Origin: Parabacteroides faecis
GTDB taxonomy: Bacteria > Bacteroidota > Bacteroidia > Bacteroidales > Tannerellaceae
NCBI RefSeq assembly: GCF_014647375.1
Contig: NZ_BMPB01000009.1
Span: forward strand, 1-64,000
Direction of reading: 5' to 3'
Length of the DNA stretch: 64,000 nucleotides
The notes below the pieces were generated by a model. The model ran no database searches and had not been told where the DNA came from. It saw only the letters and a list, made by a program, of their open reading frames with translations. The position numbers were made by a program, and so were the translations under genes. Below, one piece after another: positions 53,567-62,831 of this stretch (its first letter is position 1; every line of letters begins with the position of its first letter).

Positions 53567-55045
53567 ATGAAAATATGCACTTTGCTTTTGGCTTTATTGT
53601 TATGTGCCTGTAGTCCTGTTTCGCGGACATTTTATATGGATAGTCTGACGGGTGATGATAGCAACACAGGAAATTCTCCTTCAACCGCCTGGAAGAGTTT
53701 GAAAAAACTGAATGAACAGATGTTCGAACCGGGTGACCGTATCTTGTTCAAATCGGGTACGGAATACATAGGACAGTTTGAACCGAAAGGTAGTGGTAGT
53801 AAAGAAATGCCTGTCATTGTCAGTAGTTATGAAGAAGGCAAAAAGCCCGTTTTACATGGTAACGGGCTCAAGCAACACACAGTGTTGCTTGAAGGTCTCG
53901 AATATTGGGAGGTTAATAATCTGGAGATAACAAATAAAGGGGAAAAACCGGATCCGGGCAGGAACGGAGTGATTATTTATGCTTGGGATAAAGGAGATGT
54001 TCACCATATCCATTTAAAGAACCTGACTGTTCATGATGTGAATGGTAGTTGTATTAAGAATGAAGGAGCAGGAAACGGTATTTACTGGCATAACGGTGGA
54101 GAAGAAGTACCGACCCGTTTTGTCGATTTACTGATTGAGAACTGCCATATCTATCGTTGTCATCGAAATGGCATTACCGGAAATGGAAATTCAGGCCGTG
54201 ATAAATGGTTCCCGAGTTTGAATGTCGTTATCCGGGGGAATCTGATCGAACAGGTTCCGGGGGATGGGATTGTCCCGATCGCTTGTGACGGTGCATTGGT
54301 CGAACATAATGTGGTGAGGGACAGTCCTGATCTGTTAAGGATTGAAGATGCCGCAGCCGGGATATGGCCGTGGAGTTGTGATAATACAATTATCCAGTTC
54401 AATGAAGTAAGCGGTCAGTTCGCCAAGTGGGATGCACAAGGATTCGATTCGGATTACAACTGTCGTAATACGCTTATCCAGTACAATTTCAGCCATGATA
54501 ATGCCGGAGGTTTTGTGATGGTTTGTAATGAAGGTAACTCTTTGGGAGAGCCGTATAATATAGGTACAGAAAATACGATTATCCGCCACAATGTAAGTAT
54601 TAATGACGGTTTGCGTCCGTATCCGACTCGTCCGGGTTGGTTCTCTCCGGTAATCCATATTTCCGGACCGGCTAAACAGACGGCTATTGAGGATAACGTA
54701 ATCGTTATCATGAAAAAGCCTTCTCCCGATATAGATCGTTCAGTGCTCGTGATGGATAACTGGGGTGGTCCCTGGGCGGAGAATACGGTTTTCAAGCGGA
54801 ATATCTTCTATGTCATGAACGATGAACTGCAATATAAGTTTGTGACAGGTAATAGCATTAATACCAAATTTGAAGGTAACACTTATTATGGCAATTTTAT
54901 CGACAGGCCTGAAGATTCTTCCGCTGTTGAAAAAGAATTAGATTTACTATCCAGCTTTCCATTCCATAAGGAGTTTCCCGAATATTTGCGGGAGAAAGTG
55001 TTGGATCGATTGAAACAAAGCACCGATCAGGCTAAAATAGAATAG
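53567..55045 (+). CDS. Right-handed parallel beta-helix lipoprotein
   Basis: 492 residues. The signal ends in the lipobox LCAC (Cys near 15), so it is lipid-anchored and perhaps surface-exposed. TFYMDSLTGDDSNTGNSPST and AWKSLKKLN near 22-50 are the usual opening of beta-helix proteins that act on polysaccharides. Repeating strands with Asn/His ladders (NLTVHDVNGSCIKNEG, LIENCHIYRCHRNGITGNG, VVIRGNLIEQVPGDGI) span about 90-420. The fold fits polysaccharide lyases or glycoside hydrolases on acidic glycans, but I cannot name a catalytic set. It is the only candidate enzyme in the HTCS-linked operon. Confidence 0.83.
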   Translation: MKICTLLLALLLCACSPVSRTFYMDSLTGDDSNTGNSPSTAWKSLKKLNEQMFEPGDRILFKSGTEYIGQFEPKGSGSKEMPVIVSSYEEGKKPVLHGNGLKQHTVLLEGLEYWEVNNLEITNKGEKPDPGRNGVIIYAWDKGDVHHIHLKNLTVHDVNGSCIKNEGAGNGIYWHNGGEEVPTRFVDLLIENCHIYRCHRNGITGNGNSGRDKWFPSLNVVIRGNLIEQVPGDGIVPIACDGALVEHNVVRDSPDLLRIEDAAAGIWPWSCDNTIIQFNEVSGQFAKWDAQGFDSDYNCRNTLIQYNFSHDNAGGFVMVCNEGNSLGEPYNIGTENTIIRHNVSINDGLRPYPTRPGWFSPVIHISGPAKQTAIEDNVIVIMKKPSPDIDRSVLVMDNWGGPWAENTVFKRNIFYVMNDELQYKFVTGNSINTKFEGNTYYGNFIDRPEDSSAVEKELDLLSSFPFHKEFPEYLREKVLDRLKQSTDQAKIE

Positions 55046-55068
55046 TCTCTAACGAAAATAGGCATTCG

Positions 55069-55100
55069 TTGTGATAATCCGAAAAAACTCTCTATATTTG
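55069..55100 (+). promoter_or_regulatory. Promoter of the cobalamin riboswitch transcript
   Basis: TTG at 55069-55071, a 21-base spacer and TATATTTG at 55093-55100 match the Bacteroidetes pattern. The transcript would begin a few bases before the riboswitch aptamer, so the riboswitch is not simply part of the upstream operon message. Confidence 0.65.
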
Positions 55101-55275
55101 CGGCATGCATTGTTCCTGGCCTGTATTCGCAGGAAAGGATTAAAAGGGAATCGGGTGAAAATCCCGGACAGTCCCGCTGCTGTAAGCTTCATAACGGATA
55201 AGGCAACACTCATGCCACTGACAAAAGTTGGGAAGGCGCCCGATCCGGAAGTAAGTCAGAAGACCTGCAAGGCAT
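55101..55275 (+). ncRNA. Cobalamin (B12) riboswitch aptamer
   Basis: The core elements of the family are in order: GGGAATCGGGTGAAAATCCC then GGACAGTCCCGCTGCTGTAAG near 55146-55186, then GCCACTG at 55214-55220 with an AAAGTTGGGAAGGC stem, and the B12 box AAGTCAGAAGACCTGC near 55253-55268. Such RNAs bind adenosyl- or methylcobalamin and turn off uptake or synthesis genes. Here no transporter gene follows; the transcript seems to end at a terminator (55405-55465), and the next gene, an outer-membrane protein, starts 278 bases later. An ORF of 108 codons crossing this region is an artefact. Confidence 0.92.
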
Positions 55276-55404
55276 ACTATTTCGACGGCTTCGAGGAAAG
55301 GCCGGAAGAGAACAAAAGGCAATTCTGCCTCTATATTCTTACTCCCGTTCATCCTGTCGTTGTCCTGGTGTATTTGTTTTTAATTATTTTGCCATAATAA
55401 TTAG

Positions 55405-55465
55405 GAAAAGAGGCATGGATCGGTTTGCGGGATGAGCTCCGTGTCCGGTGCATGCTTTTCTTTTT
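55405..55465 (+). terminator. Terminator downstream of the cobalamin riboswitch
   Basis: GAAAAG (55405-55410) and CATG (55414-55417) pair with CATG and CTTTTC (55451-55460), with a 3-base bulge and an inner ATCGG/CCGGT stem, followed by TTTTT. It may be the expression platform or the end of a stand-alone RNA. A small AGGCA/TGCCT hairpin lies earlier at about 55317-55331. The rest of 55276-55552 shows no gene. Confidence 0.7.
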
Positions 55466-55552
55466 AATGAATGAACAGTAAGGCTGGAATACTTGTTTAT
55501 TATTGGAAAAGTATGTTTATTTGCAAACAGTAATTAATTAACAACAGGCAAT

Positions 55553-56146
55553 ATGAAAAAGGTTACAGGTTTAGTTTTGATTATTTTGATGGCATTCATA
55601 GCCGTACCGGCCAAGTCCCAGCTGAAGTTTGGGGTGAAAGGCGGTTTAAACATATCGTCCGTTCATCTGAATTCCGATATACTGAAAGCGGATAACGTGA
55701 CAGGTTTCCAGATCGGTCCGATGATCGAAACAACGATTCCTCTGGTCGGAATAGGATTGGATGCAGCGATCCTTTATTCACAGAAAGGAGTAGATATGAA
55801 AGCGGAAGGATCGGCATCTTCAACAAGTATGAAAACAGATTATCTCGATATACCGGTAAATCTGAAATGGAAATTCGGTATTCCTCTTGTCAAAGCCTAT
55901 CTTTCTGCCGGTCCGTATGTCGGTTTCCGTGTAGGAGGGGATAAAATATGGGATGTTTTAGGAGATCAGATAAAAGCGAAAAACTTTAGTGCAGGCCTTA
56001 ACTTCGGTGTAGGTGCGGAACTGATCAGTCATTTACAGATCGGTGTAAATTACGGTTTGGGACTAACCGATAACTATAGTTCTGACAAATTCGACCTGAA
56101 TGCCAAGAACCGCGGATGGTCTATTACTGCTGCCATTTTGTTTTGA
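55553..56146 (+). CDS. Outer-membrane beta-barrel (PorT/OmpW-like porin family) protein
   Basis: 197 residues. Signal peptide ends near VPAKSQ (about 22). LKFGVKGGLNISSVH follows, the common opening of the Bacteroidetes outer-membrane beta-barrel family, then alternating amphipathic strands (DYLDIPVNLKWKFG; AYLSAGPYVGFRVGG) and a final strand ending in ITAAILF. Eight to ten strands are likely. Function unknown. It is the first gene after the cobalamin riboswitch, but a terminator lies between them and a weak -7 like TTTATTTG sits near 55516-55523, so riboswitch control is uncertain. Confidence 0.88.
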   Translation: MKKVTGLVLIILMAFIAVPAKSQLKFGVKGGLNISSVHLNSDILKADNVTGFQIGPMIETTIPLVGIGLDAAILYSQKGVDMKAEGSASSTSMKTDYLDIPVNLKWKFGIPLVKAYLSAGPYVGFRVGGDKIWDVLGDQIKAKNFSAGLNFGVGAELISHLQIGVNYGLGLTDNYSSDKFDLNAKNRGWSITAAILF

Positions 56147-56166
56147 TAACAGACATAAGATATGAA

Positions 56167-56196
56167 GGGCCGGGCTTTAACAGTCCGGCCTTTTTT
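56167..56196 (+). terminator. Terminator after the beta-barrel gene
   Basis: GGCCGG (56168-56173) pairs with CCGGCC (56185-56190), then six T. The priA promoter box follows at once. Confidence 0.88.
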
Positions 56197-56198
56197 GT

Positions 56199-56206
56199 TA
56201 CTTTTG
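56199..56206 (+). promoter_or_regulatory. -7 promoter element of priA
   Basis: TACTTTTG fits TAnnTTTG and ends nine bases before the priA ATG, so the leader would be very short. Confidence 0.55.
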
Positions 56207-56215
56207 GCATCGTAA

Positions 56216-58678
56216 ATGAAATATGCAGATGTCATACTACCCCTGCCGCTGGAAAATAGCTATACTTATAGCATTCCTGCGGACCTGGAGGCTGCCGTAA
56301 CTCCCGGTTGCCGGGTCATTGTTCATTTCGGTAAGAAACGTTATTACACAGCGATTGTCATGGATGTGCATGAGCGTAGGCCGAATACGGATTTTGAAAC
56401 AAAAGAGATCTATGCCTTGCTGGATGCAAGTCCCGTGTTGCGCAGGCCGCAACTTCGTTTCTGGAAATGGATAGCCTCTTATTATTTGTGTAAACTGGGA
56501 GATGTTTATAAAGCAGCCTTACCTTCCGGGTTAAAACTGGAAAGTGAAACGGCTGTGACTTATAATGCTGATTTTGAGGCAGACGGTCCTTTGCGCCCCA
56601 ATGAGCAAGCAGTACTGGATGCCTTCAAAGGTGTACTCAAATTAACTGTATCGGAACTGGAGAAAAGAACCGGATTGCGTAATGTTGTACCGGTTGTGGC
56701 TTCTTTGATGGCTCGTGGAGCTGTTGAAGTCAGCGAAGAAATGAAACGAGGGTTTGTTCCGAAAATGCAGACATTTATCCGGTTATCGCAGGAATATGCT
56801 ACTGAGGAACGTTTACAGGAGGTTTTTGCCGATTTTAAGCGGGCAAAAAAACAGGAACTTTTGCTGGTTTGTTTTCTCGATTTAAGTCATGCTTTAAACC
56901 CTGCTCTGAGTAAGGAGGTTTCAAGAAAAGAATTACTGGAGCACAGTGGCTGTTCATCTGCTATATTGGAAGGTTTGCTGAAACGAGGAGTCCTGGAGAG
57001 TTATGAGAAAGAAGTCGGACGTTTGCAGGTCCCGGTATGCCGGTTGCAATCGCTTAGTTTGCTAAGTCCGGCACAGGAAAAAGCCTATAACGAGATACAT
57101 GATACTTTTACTTCCAAAGAGGTTTGTTTGCTTCATGGAGTTACTTCGAGCGGAAAGACTGAAATCTATGTCCGTCTGATCGATGAGGTGTTGAAGATGG
57201 GCCGGCAGGTTTTGTATATGCTTCCGGAGATCGCTATAACGACCCAGATCACGGAGCGGTTGGCTAAGTTGTTCGGAGACAAGTTGCTGGTATATCATTC
57301 CAAATTTTCCGACAATGAACGTGTGGAGGTTTGGAATAAGCTGCTTCATGGGGGAGAACCGATGGTCGTAATGGGAGTGCGTTCCTCTCTTTTTCTTCCG
57401 TTCAAGGACCTGGGGTTGATCATTGTGGATGAGGAACATGAGAATACCTATAAACAACAAGACCCGGCACCACGTTACCATGCCCGTAATGCTGCTATCG
57501 TGTTGGCGGGGATGCACGGGGCAAAGACATTGCTGGGATCTGCCACCCCTTCGATCGACTCTTATTTCAATGCAACGACCGGTAAATATGGATTGGTAGA
57601 ACTGACTTCCCGTTTTGGCGATTGCCTGATGCCGGAGATCATAACTGCCGATATAAAAGAACTGAAGCGTAAAAAGATCATGAAAGATACGCTTTTCTCT
57701 CCTTTGCTGGTTGAAAAGGTAAATGCGGCGCTTGCTCGTGGTGAACAGGCTATCCTGTTCCAGAACCGGCGTGGGTTCGCTCCGATGATCGAATGTAAGA
57801 GTTGCGGCTGGGTCCCTCATTGTGTGAATTGTGATGTCAGCCTGACCTATCATAAATACCATAATCAACTGGTCTGCCATTATTGCGGATATACTATTCA
57901 GTTACCGCCCCATTGTCCGGAATGTCAGAGTGCAGAGTTAAAAATGATGGGATTCGGTACGGAAAAGGTGGAGGAGGAGATCGCCTCTTTGTTTCCGGCG
58001 GCAAAAGTCGAGCGGTTGGATTTCGACACAGCCCGTACCCGTACGGCTTACGAGCGTATTATATCGGATTTTGAGAAAGGGAAGACGCAGATACTGATCG
58101 GGACGCAGATGTTGTCCAAAGGGTTGGACTTTGGAAATGTGAGTGTAGTAGGTATTCTGAATGCCGATAACCTGATGAATTACCCAGATTTCCGGGCTCA
58201 CGAACGCGCTTTCCAGCTGATGGTACAGGTGAGTGGGCGTGCCGGTAGGAGGGATAAACGCGGTACGGTTGTTTTACAGACTTCCCAGCCGGAGCATCCT
58301 TTGATACGGATGGTACAGCATTTTGCTTATCGGGAAATGGTCCGTTTGCAGTTGAGCGAGCGCAGTATGTTCCGGTATCCTCCTTATTACCGGTTGATTG
58401 TTCTGGTGCTCCGGAGCCGTAATGAGACTGTCTTGCAGGAAATGTCGACAATCTATGCTGAAAAGTTGCGTGTTCGTTTAGGAGAAAGGGTATTAGGCCC
58501 AGTGACTCCGCCTGTCACCCGGGTGCAGACATTGCATATTAAAAAGATCGTTCTGAAAATCGAAATAGCTGCAGCGATTGCCCCTGTTAGGGAGATACTG
58601 GAAGCAATTCATTTGGAAATGCAACGCTATCTTCCTTTTAAACAGTTGATAGTGCACTATGATGTCGACCCGGCGTAA
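56216..58678 (+). CDS. priA: Primosomal protein N' (replication restart helicase)
   Basis: 820 residues. PriA reloads the replicative helicase at stalled forks. The 3'-DNA-binding domain opens with YADVILPLPLENSYTYSIP. Walker A is GVTSSGKTE near 303-311, Walker B IVDEEHE near 402-408. A zinc-binding block with four CxxC pairs runs from about 525 to 570 (CKSCG, CVNC, CHYCG, CPEC). VSGRAGRRDKRGTVVLQT near 675-692 is a late helicase motif. Length is normal for Bacteroidetes PriA. It ends 32 bases before the phosphatase gene, which may be co-transcribed. Confidence 0.97.
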   Translation: MKYADVILPLPLENSYTYSIPADLEAAVTPGCRVIVHFGKKRYYTAIVMDVHERRPNTDFETKEIYALLDASPVLRRPQLRFWKWIASYYLCKLGDVYKAALPSGLKLESETAVTYNADFEADGPLRPNEQAVLDAFKGVLKLTVSELEKRTGLRNVVPVVASLMARGAVEVSEEMKRGFVPKMQTFIRLSQEYATEERLQEVFADFKRAKKQELLLVCFLDLSHALNPALSKEVSRKELLEHSGCSSAILEGLLKRGVLESYEKEVGRLQVPVCRLQSLSLLSPAQEKAYNEIHDTFTSKEVCLLHGVTSSGKTEIYVRLIDEVLKMGRQVLYMLPEIAITTQITERLAKLFGDKLLVYHSKFSDNERVEVWNKLLHGGEPMVVMGVRSSLFLPFKDLGLIIVDEEHENTYKQQDPAPRYHARNAAIVLAGMHGAKTLLGSATPSIDSYFNATTGKYGLVELTSRFGDCLMPEIITADIKELKRKKIMKDTLFSPLLVEKVNAALARGEQAILFQNRRGFAPMIECKSCGWVPHCVNCDVSLTYHKYHNQLVCHYCGYTIQLPPHCPECQSAELKMMGFGTEKVEEEIASLFPAAKVERLDFDTARTRTAYERIISDFEKGKTQILIGTQMLSKGLDFGNVSVVGILNADNLMNYPDFRAHERAFQLMVQVSGRAGRRDKRGTVVLQTSQPEHPLIRMVQHFAYREMVRLQLSERSMFRYPPYYRLIVLVLRSRNETVLQEMSTIYAEKLRVRLGERVLGPVTPPVTRVQTLHIKKIVLKIEIAAAIAPVREILEAIHLEMQRYLPFKQLIVHYDVDPA

Positions 58679-58710
58679 ACAATGAAGTATTCAATTAAAA
58701 AAACAATTAA

Positions 58711-59211
58711 ATGACCAGTATGATGAAGCAGGAAAAGATAAGATTGTTATTTGTTTGTCTCGGAAATATCTGTCGCTCTCCGTCGGCAGAAGCGGTGATG
58801 AAGAAATTGGTAAAGGATGCCGGTCTTGAAGATTCTATCGAAGTCGATTCGGCAGGTATCATGGGATATCATGAAGGAGAACGTGCCGACCAGCGGATGC
58901 GTAGCCATGCGGCACGGCGGGGCTATGTGCTCGATTCTATCTCCCGTCCTGTCCGTACTTCCGATTTCTATGATTTCGATCTGATCATCGGGATGGACGA
59001 TCGTAATATCGATGACCTGAAACAGAAGGCCCCCGACCTGGAATCTGTTGCTAAAATACACCAGATGACGGAATATTCCCGTAATAAATTATACGACTAT
59101 GTCCCCGATCCCTATTACGGAGGCGCCTCCGGCTTTGAGTTGGTTCTCGATTTACTGGAAGACGCCTGTGGCGGATTATTGGAAACTATTTCTTCAGGTC
59201 AGGATAACTGA
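58711..59211 (+). CDS. Low-molecular-weight protein tyrosine phosphatase
   Basis: 166 residues. The catalytic P-loop CLGNICRS is at about 16-23 (CX5R), and the general acid lies in VPDPYYGG near 129-136. Length fits the family. In other bacteria these enzymes reverse tyrosine-kinase phosphorylation, often in capsule synthesis; here it is not beside capsule genes. ATGs at 58711, 58720 and 58723 are all possible starts. Its 3' end overlaps the convergent HD-domain gene by 26 bases. Confidence 0.94.
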   Translation: MTSMMKQEKIRLLFVCLGNICRSPSAEAVMKKLVKDAGLEDSIEVDSAGIMGYHEGERADQRMRSHAARRGYVLDSISRPVRTSDFYDFDLIIGMDDRNIDDLKQKAPDLESVAKIHQMTEYSRNKLYDYVPDPYYGGASGFELVLDLLEDACGGLLETISSGQDN

Positions 59212-61216
59212 TACGGGTATGGAACATCGTTTTCAGCTTGTCGACAAAAACACTTTTAATGGTTTCCACGTCCCGGAAGGTCAGCGGAGCACTCTTTAAT
59301 AATCCGTCAGCGATCTGTCCGTCGATAATTTTATCCACCAACTGTTTGATGCTCTCTTCCGTATGTTCTTTCAGACTGCGGGAGGCCGCTTCAACAGAGT
59401 CCGCCATCATCAGCACGGCAGTCTCTTTTGAGAACGGGTTAGGTCCCGGATAAGTAAACACCTTTTCGTCGATCTCTTTATCCGGATATTGGTTTTTGAA
59501 TGAGTTATAGAAATATTTGGCTTTCCCCAATCCATGATGTGTGCGGATGAAATCGACGACAGCTTTCGGTAACAATGCCTTCTCGGCTATCCTTACTCCA
59601 TCGGTGACATGGTTGATGATCACTTTGGCACTCTGGTCGAAGGTCAGTTGGCTATGCGGATTCACACTACTTTGGTTTTCGGTAAAGAAAGCCGGATTTG
59701 CCATTTTTCCTATATCATGGTACATGGCTCCCGTACGCACCAGTTGCGCATTCGCTCCGATTTTTGCAGCCGCTTCCGATGCCAGTATAGAGACCTGCAG
59801 GGAGTGCTGGAATGTTCCGGGAGATGTTTCCGATAACTTTTTAAGAATAGGCGTATTGATGTTCGATAATTCCACCAACGTGATACTCGATACATATCCG
59901 AAGGTCTTTTCTAGCATGTAAACCAGAATATAAGTAAACATCAACAGAATGAAGTTAATACCGAAGTACAGGATCATCAGCCAGTTGATCTTGTTGAAAT
60001 CGGCTTCCTGATATAAGGCAAGACTGATATAACATAATGTATAAGACATAAAGATCAGGAATGCGCAACGGATCAGCTGCGAACGTTCCGACAGGTCTCT
60101 CAAGCTGAAGGTAACGACCATCCCCGCTATGATCTGTAACAGCAGGAACTCATGCGGGAAAGGTACCATCAGCGAACATATCAATACGATGATAAGATGT
60201 GTAAACAGGGCTGTACGGGAATCAAAGAAAGTCCGGACAACGATCGGCACAATCGCATAAGGCAATATATAAATATTGAACAGTGCATACGTGACACACA
60301 ACTCTGTCAATATACAACTGACAAATATACACAGGACGAGAAACAGCGCGTTCCGCCTGTTATGTAATATCTTCAACCGGAAGGACCACAGGTATAGCCA
60401 GAAACAGAAAATCATACCGAAGACCAGTACGAATTGTCCGCCAAGGATAATACTTTGACGTTGGGCGCCGCCCGACTTCGTTTCGTGTACGATCTTTAGG
60501 GAACGTAACACATTGTATGTGTGATTATCAATAATTTCTCCCCTGTCAACGATGCGTTCCCCCGCCTGTACCATACCGTTTGCCAGTGCTACCCCCCGGA
60601 GCATATCGTCTTTTACTTTCTCCGACATCGCTTCATCGTACGATACGTTTTCCGTCAGGTAATTATTAATATCACAAGACTGCAGGATCGATTTGTCCAA
60701 ACGGGTCGGACAATTATTTATAATGAACTCATAAGCTGTTTTTACCGTGAAAAAGTCGCTGGCATAACGGGAATGTGCAATATTATTTTCCAGCAGGTTA
60801 ACGCGTTCGTAGTTGTTCTTTTTCAGGTTTTCTACTTCCTGTGGGGCTATGATCCCTTTTTTGTACAGGCTGACCAGGCTATTTTCGATGTATTGCATAT
60901 AAGCCGGCGTCGCTTTCCGTTTCAGGTCATTGTTGTAGGCAGTCCGTAACTTGTCGACTTCCGTATTTTCGACAGTCGCGTCCATGCGGAAATAAGGTTC
61001 GAAGTTTTTCAGTACACTGTCTTTTTCTGCTTCGACTTCGGCATCGGTTTTATAAATAGGAAAATCGCTCGGCGCAGTAAGCAATCCGTACCTCCAGGGC
61101 TTGCCTTCATAGAACTGATAACGGAATTTCCCCTCACGCGGGAAAAAGTAAGCAATTAGCAGAGATGCTACTATGAAATATACGGCCGGGTGTATGCTAT
61201 AGTTTTTTAGTTTCAT
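59186..61216 (-). CDS. 7TM-HD phosphohydrolase (PgpH-like c-di-AMP phosphodiesterase candidate)
   Basis: 676 residues from the ATG at 61216. The first helix (YFIVASLLIAYFF) is followed by a large extracytoplasmic region to about 250, like the 7TMR-HDED extracellular domain. Seven membrane helices follow to about 440. The cytoplasmic HD domain has FQHSLQVSILASEAA, then GAMYHDIGKM (the HDIG motif) and INHVTDGV, with a late LMMADSVEAASRS Asp motif. PgpH proteins in Firmicutes degrade c-di-AMP; Bacteroidetes homologues share the layout. An ATG at 61246 would add ten residues; a TACATTTC promoter-like box overlaps that region, so I prefer the later start. It is divergent from gltX. Confidence 0.9.
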   Translation of the reverse strand: MKLKNYSIHPAVYFIVASLLIAYFFPREGKFRYQFYEGKPWRYGLLTAPSDFPIYKTDAEVEAEKDSVLKNFEPYFRMDATVENTEVDKLRTAYNNDLKRKATPAYMQYIENSLVSLYKKGIIAPQEVENLKKNNYERVNLLENNIAHSRYASDFFTVKTAYEFIINNCPTRLDKSILQSCDINNYLTENVSYDEAMSEKVKDDMLRGVALANGMVQAGERIVDRGEIIDNHTYNVLRSLKIVHETKSGGAQRQSIILGGQFVLVFGMIFCFWLYLWSFRLKILHNRRNALFLVLCIFVSCILTELCVTYALFNIYILPYAIVPIVVRTFFDSRTALFTHLIIVLICSLMVPFPHEFLLLQIIAGMVVTFSLRDLSERSQLIRCAFLIFMSYTLCYISLALYQEADFNKINWLMILYFGINFILLMFTYILVYMLEKTFGYVSSITLVELSNINTPILKKLSETSPGTFQHSLQVSILASEAAAKIGANAQLVRTGAMYHDIGKMANPAFFTENQSSVNPHSQLTFDQSAKVIINHVTDGVRIAEKALLPKAVVDFIRTHHGLGKAKYFYNSFKNQYPDKEIDEKVFTYPGPNPFSKETAVLMMADSVEAASRSLKEHTEESIKQLVDKIIDGQIADGLLKSAPLTFRDVETIKSVFVDKLKTMFHTRISYPDLKK

Positions 61217-61276
61217 AAGATTCTCATTTGAGGGCGAAATGTACATAAAAAAGTTTAGTAAGAGAAAAAAAAGGAC

Positions 61277-61284
61277 TACTTTTG
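61277..61284 (+). promoter_or_regulatory. -7 promoter element of gltX
   Basis: TACTTTTG matches TAnnTTTG, 26 bases before the gltX ATG, in the short divergent spacer. No clear -33 TTG. Confidence 0.55.
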
Positions 61285-61310
61285 CCGCATTATTATAGAA
61301 TGAAAGAATT

Positions 61311-62828
61311 ATGACTCAAAGGAAAGTTAGAGTCCGTTTTGCACCCAGCCCGACAGGGGCGCTGCATATCGGAGGTGTTCGTACTGCTTTATACAACTAT
61401 TTGTTTGCCAAACAAAATGGCGGAGATTTGATTTTACGTATTGAAGATACCGATTCTCAACGGTTTGTTCCGGGAGCCGAGAAGTATATCATTGAAGCTC
61501 TTACCTGGTTGGGTATCAAGTTCGATGAAGGTGTGAACTTTGGAGGCGAACAGGGGCCCTATCGTCAAAGTGAGAGAAAGGCTATTTATAAAGACTATGT
61601 CGATCAGTTGTTGAACGACGGTCTGGCTTATATCGCTTTCGATACACCACAGGAACTGGATGCCAAACGTCAGGAAATCGCTAATTTCCAGTACGATGCA
61701 TCTACCCGTTTGCAGATGCGCAACTCCTTGACACTTTCTGCAGAGGAAACAAAGGCATTGATCGATGCCGGCAACCAGTATGTTGTCCGTATCAAGATCG
61801 AACCGAACGAAGATATCCATGTAAACGATATCATCCGTGGTGAAGTAGTGATCAACTCTTCTATCCTGGATGATAAAGTATTATATAAATCGGCTGACCA
61901 GCTGCCTACTTACCATCTGGCAAACATTGTCGATGACCACCTGATGGAAGTAACTCACGTGATCCGTGGTGAAGAATGGTTGCCGAGTGCTCCCCTTCAT
62001 GTCCTGTTATACCGTTATCTGGGTTGGGCGGATACGATGCCGCAATTTGCCCATCTCGCTTTATTGCTGAAGCCGGAAGGGAACGGTAAACTGAGTAAAC
62101 GTGACGGTGACCGTTTAGGATTCCCTGTGTTCCCGTTGGAATGGCATGATCCTAAGACTGGCGATATTTCTTCGGGATACCGTGAAAGCGGTTATTTGCC
62201 GGAAGCAGTCGTTAACTTTCTTGCTCTGCTGGGATGGAACCCCGGTAACGATCAGGAGATCATGAGCATGGATGAACTGATCAAATATTTCGATCTTACC
62301 CGTTGCAGCAAGGCCGGTGCCAAGTTCGATTATGAAAAAGGTAAATGGTTCAACCACCAGTATATCCAGAAGAAAGACAATAAAGAAGTGGCAGCACTGT
62401 TCATGCCTATCCTTGAAAGCCACGGTGTAAAAGCCGAATCTGCTTATGTGGAAAAAGTGGTAGGAATGATGAAAGACCGTGTTTCTTTTATTAAGGAATT
62501 GTGGGATGTTTGTGCATTCTTCTTTGTTGCTCCGACCGAATACGATGAGAAGACAACGAAAAAACGCTGGAAAGCCGATTCTGCAGCCCAGTTGGCAGAA
62601 CTGATCGAAGTGCTGCGCGTTCGTGAACCGTTCGATATCGAAGGAACTGAAGAAGAAGTGAAAGCCTGGATCGAAAGCAAAGGATACCATTTGGGAAATA
62701 TCATGAATGCTACCCGTCTGGCTTTGGTCGGTGAAGGAAAAGGCCCTCACATATTTGATATTACAGAAGCTTTAGGAAAAGAAGAATCTATTCGCCGTAT
62801 CGAAAGAGCGATTGAAGTGCTTAAATAA
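61311..62828 (+). CDS. gltX: Glutamate--tRNA ligase
   Basis: 505 residues, class I synthetase that charges tRNA-Glu. The HIGH motif appears as [22 protein letters not shown] near 10-31, split by family-standard residues. [16 protein letters not shown] near 249-264 contains the KMSKS equivalent (KLSKR). C-terminal anticodon-binding helices end at [12 protein letters not shown]. Length is typical. The waaA gene begins three bases after its stop, so both are probably on one transcript. A tRNA-Glu(CTC) gene lies elsewhere in the window. Confidence 0.97.
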   Translation: MTQRKVRVRFAPSPTGALHIGGVRTALYNYLFAKQNGGDLILRIEDTDSQRFVPGAEKYIIEALTWLGIKFDEGVNFGGEQGPYRQSERKAIYKDYVDQLLNDGLAYIAFDTPQELDAKRQEIANFQYDASTRLQMRNSLTLSAEETKALIDAGNQYVVRIKIEPNEDIHVNDIIRGEVVINSSILDDKVLYKSADQLPTYHLANIVDDHLMEVTHVIRGEEWLPSAPLHVLLYRYLGWADTMPQFAHLALLLKPEGNGKLSKRDGDRLGFPVFPLEWHDPKTGDISSGYRESGYLPEAVVNFLALLGWNPGNDQEIMSMDELIKYFDLTRCSKAGAKFDYEKGKWFNHQYIQKKDNKEVAALFMPILESHGVKAESAYVEKVVGMMKDRVSFIKELWDVCAFFFVAPTEYDEKTTKKRWKADSAAQLAELIEVLRVREPFDIEGTEEEVKAWIESKGYHLGNIMNATRLALVGEGKGPHIFDITEALGKEESIRRIERAIEVLK

Positions 62829-62831
62829 GTT

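Noticed and set aside
55071..55397. 108-codon ORF over the cobalamin riboswitch
   Set aside because: Its first two thirds are the B12 aptamer, which explains the conservation. There is no signal, motif or Bacteroidetes-like start.
57062..57880. Long minus-strand ORF inside priA
   Set aside because: It is antisense to the priA helicase and zinc-binding motifs and shows no domain of its own.
62115..62750. Long minus-strand ORF inside gltX (and 62772-63236 inside waaA)
   Set aside because: Both mirror well-conserved coding frames on the plus strand.
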